DNA of 6,177 bases from an uncultured Clostridia bacterium (GTDB lineage: Bacteria > Bacillota > Clostridia > Christensenellales > Borkfalkiaceae): contig CAMAJQ010000052.1 of assembly GCA_945835865.1 (NCBI GenBank), positions 1 to 6,177 of the forward strand. The letters run 5' to 3'. Position 1 is the first letter of the stretch. Each line of letters opens with the position of its first letter. A program made the translations under genes and the position numbers. The notes beneath the pieces were generated by a model. The model saw only the letters and a program-made list of their open reading frames with translations, was not told the DNA's origin and searched no databases. Shown here in pieces: positions 1-5,200 of this stretch.

Positions 1-930
1 GTCGCTTTGCGCCCAAAGGGTGCGGCAACCGAGCCCCCAGTTAAACAGATCTCCTACGCCCTCGATTTCCTTGCCGTGGCAAGGCGTTCTCATCGCCTCC
101 GCGCTTTCCCTTTTCAGAATTCCTCTGCCGTCGAAACTCCTGCGGACGGCTTCCGCAAAGACGGCGTAATCGCGCAAGGTAGACGACAGCCCGGCGCCTC
201 CTCCCGTATAGCCGTCGGGGAAATCCCCGAAACCGCCCGGAAAACGGACGGGGTGAAGGGTTCCGTTTTCATCCTTCGTGCAGAGGGCGAAATCTTCGCC
301 GCCCGTCACGGAATAAGTAAACCTTACGCCGAGAGGGTCGCAGACGTATTTTTTCAGAAAATCGCCGTAGGGCATATCCGCCGTCTCTTCGACGAGGGCG
401 ACGACGACGTCCATCGCCATCACGGGGCTGTAAGCCTGCTTCGTGCCCGGAATAAAATCGAGATAGGTACCCGCATAGCGGTCGACCGCGGTCCTCACGG
501 TGTCGCCCTCGCGGGGCTTGACGGCTTCAAACTGTATTTCTCCCGACTCGCCCGAGCCGATTCCGGAGCCGTGAGAAAGGAGATTTTTAACGGTAACCGA
601 CTTATCGACCCGTTTTCCGCGGACGTAACCGCCCCCGGACTTCTCCGCGAGATAAAGTTCGGAGAAGGCGGGAAGATATCTTTCTATGGGATCGTCGAGT
701 GAGAAAAGACCCTTTTCCATGCAGAGAAGCGCCGAAACCGCCGTCACGGGCTTGGTCATGGAGGCGAGGCGGAAAAAGGTGTTTTCCCCTAAGGGGTTGC
801 CTTTTCCGGGGTCGGAAAACCCGCAGTATCTCTCGTAAGCCGTCTTGCCGTCGACGAAGACGACGGCGCACGCGCCCGCGACCTTTTTCTCCGAATATTC
901 TTCCAATAAACGGTCGGTATCTTCAAACAT
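1..930 (-). CDS. Beta-lactamase-family serine hydrolase (EstB/class C-like), C-terminus cut by window edge
   Basis: The minus frame is open from ATG at 930 to base 1: 310 codons with no stop, so the C-terminus lies outside the window. Seen: the FRLASMTK motif with the catalytic Ser57 and Lys60 of the SxxK tetrad; MEKGLFSLDDPIERYLP (residues 71-87); LLSHGSGI (117-124); PGTKQAYSP (161-169), where the YxN motif reads Tyr167-Ser-Pro; and GGGAGLSSTLRDYAVF (243-258). All are typical of the serine beta-lactamase-like fold (esterases, D-aminopeptidases, class C enzymes). The HxG-type third motif would lie in the missing part; relatives usually have 350-400 residues. There is no signal peptide, so the enzyme is probably cytoplasmic, and an esterase or peptidase is more likely than an antibiotic-resistance enzyme. 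The substrate is unknown. The start is supported by AAGGA at 941-937 with a 6-base spacer. The gene overlaps the upstream lacI-type gene by 8 bases, so the two are surely co-transcribed and probably translationally coupled. Confidence 0.93.
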   Translation of the reverse strand, partial: MFEDTDRLLEEYSEKKVAGACAVVFVDGKTAYERYCGFSDPGKGNPLGENTFFRLASMTKPVTAVSALLCMEKGLFSLDDPIERYLPAFSELYLAEKSGGGYVRGKRVDKSVTVKNLLSHGSGIGSGESGEIQFEAVKPREGDTVRTAVDRYAGTYLDFIPGTKQAYSPVMAMDVVVALVEETADMPYGDFLKKYVCDPLGVRFTYSVTGGEDFALCTKDENGTLHPVRFPGGFGDFPDGYTGGGAGLSSTLRDYAVFAEAVRRSFDGRGILKRESAEAMRTPCHGKEIEGVGDLFNWGLGCRTLWAQSD

Positions 931-1960
931 GTCTCGTCCTTGCCTGCCCCGTAGATTCTCTCACGATCAGTTTTACGGGTAAAATATAATTTCCGACCGC
1001 CCCGTTTTCGATTTCGTCCTTCAGAATGCCGAATAGTTTTTTGCCGAACCGCTTCCCGTTCTGATCGATGGTGGTGAGCGGCGGCTCGCAGGTCGCGCTT
1101 CTGTCCAGATTGTCGAACCCGATCACCGAAACGTCCTGCGGGACGGAGAGTCCGGCGTCGTGAGCCGCTTCGATGGCGCCGATCGCCATCATGTCGTTCG
1201 TCGTGAGCACGGCAGTCACTTCGGGATGTTTCGCTATCATTTCCCTCATCAGCGCTTTGCCGACTTTGGTCGTCGTCGCGCGGTTGCCGTATACGACGAC
1301 GGGGTCGCCGTCGCCGAAATATTTCTTCATTGCCAGTTTGAACGCCGAGACGCGGTCGTCGTAAACCCAGTTTTCGTCAAATCCGCTTAAGAAACCGATT
1401 TTACGGTGCCCGAGCCCCTTGAGATACTCCACCGCCCCGTCGATCCCGCTCACCCTGTCCGCGACGACGTAGGAAACGCCCTCGAGAAAGGTATTGCGGG
1501 ACATATCCGACAGAACTTTGATGTTGGCGTCCCGAAGCACGCAGAGAAGTTCGTCGGATAAGATATCCGTCGTGGCGGAAATGAAGACGCCGTCCACGCG
1601 GCGGGAGATCAGGTGCTCGATATAATTGCCCACGTCCCCGAAAATATCGAAAATATAAATAATGTAATTGTACTTGAGCGCTTCCGCCTGCAACCCCTTG
1701 ATCACGTCCAACTGATAAGTGTTCGTGATATCCGAGGTCAGAAAGGCGATCGTGTTCGTCCGGTTGCCGGCAAGGGTCTGCGCAATGCGGTCGGGTTTAT
1801 AGTTGAGTTGTTTGACCGCCTCGCGCACTCTGTTCTCCACTTCGGGAGAAAGTTTTTTGGTATGATTCAGAACGTAAGAGACGGTCGCGGGGGAAACGCC
1901 CGCAAGTTTGGCGACGTCCTCCCGTTTGACTCTGTTGGTTCTGTCCGTTCTCTTCGGCAT
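923..1960 (-). CDS. LacI/GalR-family transcriptional regulator
   Basis: Complete 345-residue protein, a usual length for the family (330-345). The N-terminal DNA-binding domain is classic: KREDVAKLAGVSPATVSYVLN at residues 12-32 is the helix-turn-helix, and LNYKPDRIAQTLAG (52-65) is the hinge helix that inserts into the operator minor groove. The rest (about 70-340) is a periplasmic-binding-protein-like effector and dimerisation domain, with recognisable GHRKIGFLSG (184-193), TAVLTTNDMMAIGA (249-262), VSVIGFDN (277-284) and PPLTTIDQNG (293-302). The effector is probably a sugar or sugar derivative, as for most relatives, but cannot be named. The protein has an unusually basic start (MPKRTDRTNR). 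The start codon follows GGAGG at 1970-1966 with a 5-base spacer. It is the first gene of an operon with the serine hydrolase, so it probably regulates itself and that enzyme, plus any genes further left outside the window. Confidence 0.97.
   Translation of the reverse strand: MPKRTDRTNRVKREDVAKLAGVSPATVSYVLNHTKKLSPEVENRVREAVKQLNYKPDRIAQTLAGNRTNTIAFLTSDITNTYQLDVIKGLQAEALKYNYIIYIFDIFGDVGNYIEHLISRRVDGVFISATTDILSDELLCVLRDANIKVLSDMSRNTFLEGVSYVVADRVSGIDGAVEYLKGLGHRKIGFLSGFDENWVYDDRVSAFKLAMKKYFGDGDPVVVYGNRATTTKVGKALMREMIAKHPEVTAVLTTNDMMAIGAIEAAHDAGLSVPQDVSVIGFDNLDRSATCEPPLTTIDQNGKRFGKKLFGILKDEIENGAVGNYILPVKLIVRESTGQARTRHV
937..941 (-). promoter_or_regulatory. Ribosome binding site of the serine hydrolase, inside the lacI-type gene
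   Basis: AAGGA on the minus strand, 6 bases before the ATG at 930, lies inside the last codons of the upstream regulator gene. Together with the 8-base stop/start overlap (930-923) it fixes the start and points to coupled translation. Confidence 0.75.
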
Positions 1961-1965
1961 TTTTT

Positions 1966-1971
1966 CCTCCC
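1966..1971 (-). promoter_or_regulatory. Ribosome binding site of the lacI-type gene
   Basis: GGGAGG on the minus strand, then AAAAA and ATG at 1960. It is a near-perfect Shine-Dalgarno site that settles the start codon over upstream in-frame possibilities. It sits one base beyond an 8-base inverted repeat (see the leader entry). Confidence 0.85.
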
Positions 1972-2043
1972 GCCAAACGGAATCTTTGCGTCCGCCGCCG
2001 ATTGCGCGGGCGTTTTCTGCGACAAAAGACGAATTTCACCGAA

Positions 2044-2068
2044 AAACCGTTTGGTTACGCGAATAACC
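2044..2068. promoter_or_regulatory. Candidate LacI-type operator(s) at the transcription start of the lacI-type gene
   Basis: GGTTACGCGAATAACC (2053-2068) is a dyad with 5-base perfect arms and a central CG, as LacI-family operators commonly have. It starts just downstream of the predicted transcription start, the usual place for autorepression. Directly adjoining is AAACCGTTT (2044-2052), a second small dyad around a central base that resembles the AAACGTTT-type core of GalR/PurR sites. Which of the two, if either, is bound cannot be decided from a single sequence. Confidence 0.45.
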
Positions 2069-2114
2069 TACGACTAAAGTATAACATATCCGAAAGTAAT
2101 TGTCAATAGGTTAT
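2063..2114. repeat. 8-base inverted repeat flanking the lacI-type promoter
   Basis: ATAACCTA at 2063-2070 and its exact reverse complement TAGGTTAT at 2107-2114 bracket the promoter: one copy touches the predicted start site, the other abuts the -35 box. The inner copy is part of the dyad at 2053-2068, so the outer one may be an auxiliary half-site for the same repressor. This is inference from position and sequence identity. Confidence 0.45.
2078..2106 (-). promoter_or_regulatory. Sigma-A-type promoter of the lacI-type/hydrolase operon
   Basis: On the minus strand TTGACA (2106-2101) is followed by exactly 17 bases and TATACT (2083-2078): a perfect -35 box and a five-of-six -10 box at optimal spacing. 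Transcription should begin near 2071. Such a strong promoter in front of a repressor gene fits a unit held down by its own product. Confidence 0.9.
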
Positions 2115-2227
2115 CGAAAATTTTATCATTTTTTTCTGTGAGGAAACGGGAAGGGGAAAAGAGAAGGGAAAAAGCCCGTTTTTGCCGCATCGGGGAGAAA
2201 TTCGCTCTTTCGGTGCGAGGAAAAGCA

Positions 2228-2256
2228 TTGCAAAAAAGGCGCCGACGTGGTATAAT
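2228..2256 (+). promoter_or_regulatory. Sigma-A-type promoter with extended -10 for the HTH-protease-repeat gene
   Basis: TTGCAA (2228-2233), 17 bases, then TATAAT (2251-2256), preceded by TGG (2248-2250), which makes an extended -10 element. Transcription should begin near 2263, giving a leader of about 22 bases. The promoter lies inside the longer in-frame extension that begins at GTG 2138, which argues against that earlier start. Confidence 0.85.
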
Positions 2257-2274
2257 AAAGGAGAATAAACTTCC

Positions 2275-2278
2275 GGAG
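2275..2278 (+). promoter_or_regulatory. Ribosome binding site deciding the start of the giant surface protein
   Basis: GGAG followed by 6 bases and ATG at 2285. This is the only start after the predicted transcription start with a good site, and it begins the protein exactly at the expected N-terminus of an XRE-type helix-turn-helix. Confidence 0.75.
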
Positions 2279-2284
2279 CGAATC

Positions 2285-5200
2285 ATGAAGGATTACGGAA
2301 ACGCATTGCGCCGACTCCGCAGGCATTTCAACTATACGCAACAGGAACTTGCGGCGAAACTGAACGTCTCCCCGCAGACGGTCAGCAAATGGGAAAACGG
2401 CGTCAATCAGATCGATATGACGAATATGCAGGCGATCTGCCGTCTGTTCGGCATTTCGTCGGACGCCTTTCTGCGCCTTGCCGACGGAGAAGACTTAGGC
2501 GCCGTACTCGCCGCTTCCCCTTCCTACCCTTCTCCCGCAACTTCGGACGAGAAAGAGAGATCTTCCCGCAAAAAACAGACCGTCGCCTTCGTCGTCACGG
2601 CTCTTGCGGTCGGGATGATCGCCTTTTTCTTTTCCTTCCGGTTCTTCTCGGGAGGGAAAAAACTCTCCGCGAACCAGGTCTACGAAAAAGTCAACCCTTC
2701 CGTATTCTTCATCGAGGTCGTCACCGAAGACGGCAAACAGGGAGGCTCGGGGTTTTTTATCGATAAAAAGGGAACTGCGGTCACCAACTATCACGTTATC
2801 AAAGGCGGCGTATCGGCGACGGTCACGCTTGCCGACGGAAACAAATATAACGTTAAAGAGGTTATCGGGTGCGATTCCGTAAGAGACGTCGCCATTCTGA
2901 ACGTGGATATTCCGTCGTCCGCCGCGGCGACCCTCGGCAACAGCAACCGTTTGAAAACGGGAGACACGGTATACGCCATCGGATATCCCGAATCCTTCGT
3001 CCTCGGATCGGAAGACAGCACGCTGACGAGCGGCATCGTCTCCAAGACGGCGTATAATATAGACGGCGTCAATTATATTCAGATGACGGCGGACATCACG
3101 CACGGCAACAGCGGAGGCGCGCTCGTCGACGCTTCGGGGAAAATCGTAGGCATCACGACGGGGAAAATCGATCTGAACGGCGTTTCCTATATGAATCTCG
3201 CCCTGCCCGTCAACCTCGTCGGCGAGATCGATCGGAACATCTCTCTGCCCTTGCGGGAATTCTACGAGACCTATCGGGAATACACCGTTGAATTTATGGA
3301 CGGGAACGTCGTCTTTTCCAAGAAAAAAGTCATCCGCGGAACGCGCGTTGCCGAGTTGTCGGGCGAACGCTCCGGCTACGTCTTCGAAGGCTGGTTCCGG
3401 GACAAAGCCTTTCAGACTCCTTTCGATTTCAGCGAGCCGATCGGGGGCGACACGAAAATCTACGGCAAATGGACGGAACAGGCAGGCTATAACGTCGTCT
3501 TCCGCAACGGAGAACAGATCGTGCGATCCGAGCGCGTCGTCGAAGGCGGCCTCATCGGAAACGTTTCCGGATACGATCTCTTCGGTTACGTCTTCGAGGG
3601 TTGGTTTGCAGACCCGGACTTCCGCACCCCGTTCGACTTCGATAAACCCGTCGGAAGCGACCTGTCCGTTTACGGCAAATTCCGCCCGATCGCCTATACC
3701 GTCGTCTTCGACCCCGCGGGAGGAAAGGGGACGATGGCACCGCTTACCCTGCGCTACGATCAGGAAGTCGCTCTGCCCGCCAACGCCTTCGCCTATGCGG
3801 GACACCTCTTCACGGGATGGAAACAGAACGGTTTCACCTTTGCGGACTGCGAAACGGTAGTCAATCTCGCCTCGACGGACGGCGCGAAAGTCGTCCTGGT
3901 CGCCTCGTGGAAAATGCGGACGGACTGCACGGTCAGGTTCGACGGAAACGGCGCGACCCGTCTATGGAATTACGACGTATGGGGACTCGAATATTCCGCC
4001 GTCGTCACCCTTCCCGAACTCGACGGTTACCGATCGGGATACGAGTTCGTCGGCTGGCGGAACGGGGACAGGATCTACCAGCCGGGCACGGTCGTCGCCC
4101 TTTCCTCCGTCGCGGACGGACAGGGGATCGCGACCTTTTACGCCGAGTGGAATCCTTATTCCTACACCGTAGTCTATCGGACGGTCGACCCCGAAGGAAC
4201 GCTTCTCTCGGAAAAGTCCGAAACGCGGAAATGCGGTGAGAAATTCACCCTTCCCGTCACTGCGGAATATACCCCGGAAGGCTATTATCTGAAATCCTGG
4301 TTCCAGGGTTATAAATATTTTACCTATTACGAACCGGGCGGCGCGGTGACCAACGAAGAACTCGATATTTATCCCGGCACGACTTCCCAGACCGAAGTCG
4401 TCCTGACGACGGAATTTGCCGGGATCCCCTTCTCCGTCGAATGTTTCGACACCGAGACGAACGCCGTCGTCGGCACCGTAAAGACCGTCTACGGCAAGGC
4501 GCCCGACTTCAGTTCCGTCAATTACGATCTCGGCACGAAAACGGGATATATCCGGACATGGCAAATCCTGAACGACGACGGGACTCCCTATACGGGAGAC
4601 CCCGGGAAAGCCACAACCGTCCCCGACAAGAAGGTGACCGCAAAGACGGTCTACACGCCGATCACCTATACGATAAAATTCTTACGGGAGGAAAAATACC
4701 GCGAGGCGGACGACTGGCAGTACCGCTCTTTCACCGCGACGTACGACAAACCATTTATCCTTCCCGAAGAAGTCTGTACGGTCAAGGTAGGGTACCGTTT
4801 CCTCTGTTACAAGTATTACGGGCAGGAATATTATCCGGGCGACTCTCTTATCAACCTCTCGGGCGTCGAAGACGCAACGATCACTTTCTTTATCGCCGCA
4901 GAGGCGTGCACCTACAATATCGTCTTCCTGGCGAACGGCGGCGAGGGAACGATGGCGCCCCTGCAAAAAACCAGCGACGAGAATTTCGTCCTTCCGAAAA
5001 ACACGTTCACGAAAAGCGGCTGTTTCCCCGTCGGATGGAAAGAGGGAGATACCGTATATCCCGAAGGCGGAAGCGTCTCCTTCCGTCTCGCGGAGGGCGA
5101 AACGCTCATCCTCGTCGCACAATGGGAAACGACCTTGCCCGGCAAGGGAACGGAAAGCGAGCCTTTCCTCGTCTCCTCCTACGCCGACCTTCTTCTCTTC

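Larger units (their letters stand above)
1961..2071 (-). other. Untranslated leader of the lacI-type mRNA, about 110 nt, with possible RNA stems
   Basis: Counting about seven bases from the -10 box puts the transcript start near 2071, leaving a long leader before ATG at 1960. Three complementary pairs are visible. GGTTA/TAACC (2068-2064 with 2057-2053) forms a short hairpin at the 5' end. CCAAACGG (2054-2047) is a perfect 8-base complement of CCGTTTGG (1980-1973), which ends next to the ribosome binding site. Inside that loop, CGCCCGC (2012-2006) pairs with GCGGACG (1995-1989) except for one C/A mismatch. The first two share bases 2053-2054, so they partly exclude each other. I do not recognise a known riboswitch class. 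The structure may be accidental; the 5' part could instead be operator DNA. Confidence 0.35.

Noticed and set aside
7..702. Plus-strand open frame of 231 codons
   Set aside because: It is in the mirror frame of the serine hydrolase, whose catalytic motifs are clear on the other strand.
1797..2039. Minus-strand 80-codon frame across the lacI-type start
   Set aside because: Out of frame with the conserved LacI helix-turn-helix and lying in the leader; basic low-complexity translation.
2148..2174. Uninterrupted 27-base purine run upstream of the plus-strand promoter
   Set aside because: Possibly a flexible or bent upstream element, but nothing links it to a specific function and such runs occur by chance in A/G-rich spacers.
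2166..2183. AAAAAGCCCGTTTTT-type element as a rho-independent terminator
   Set aside because: The stem would be only A-T pairs or three G-C pairs, and there is no transcript from the left needing termination before a divergent promoter.
2138..2284. In-frame upstream extension (49 codons from GTG at 2138) of the giant protein
   Set aside because: It contains the promoter's TATAAT and -35 box, has low-complexity Arg/Lys-rich translation and no family similarity; ATG at 2285 has a ribosome binding site and begins an HTH domain exactly.
2495..3805. Minus-strand open frame of 436 codons opposite the protease and first repeats
   Set aside because: It is the mirror of a GC-biased real gene; the translation has no recognisable domain and no promoter or ribosome binding site supports it.
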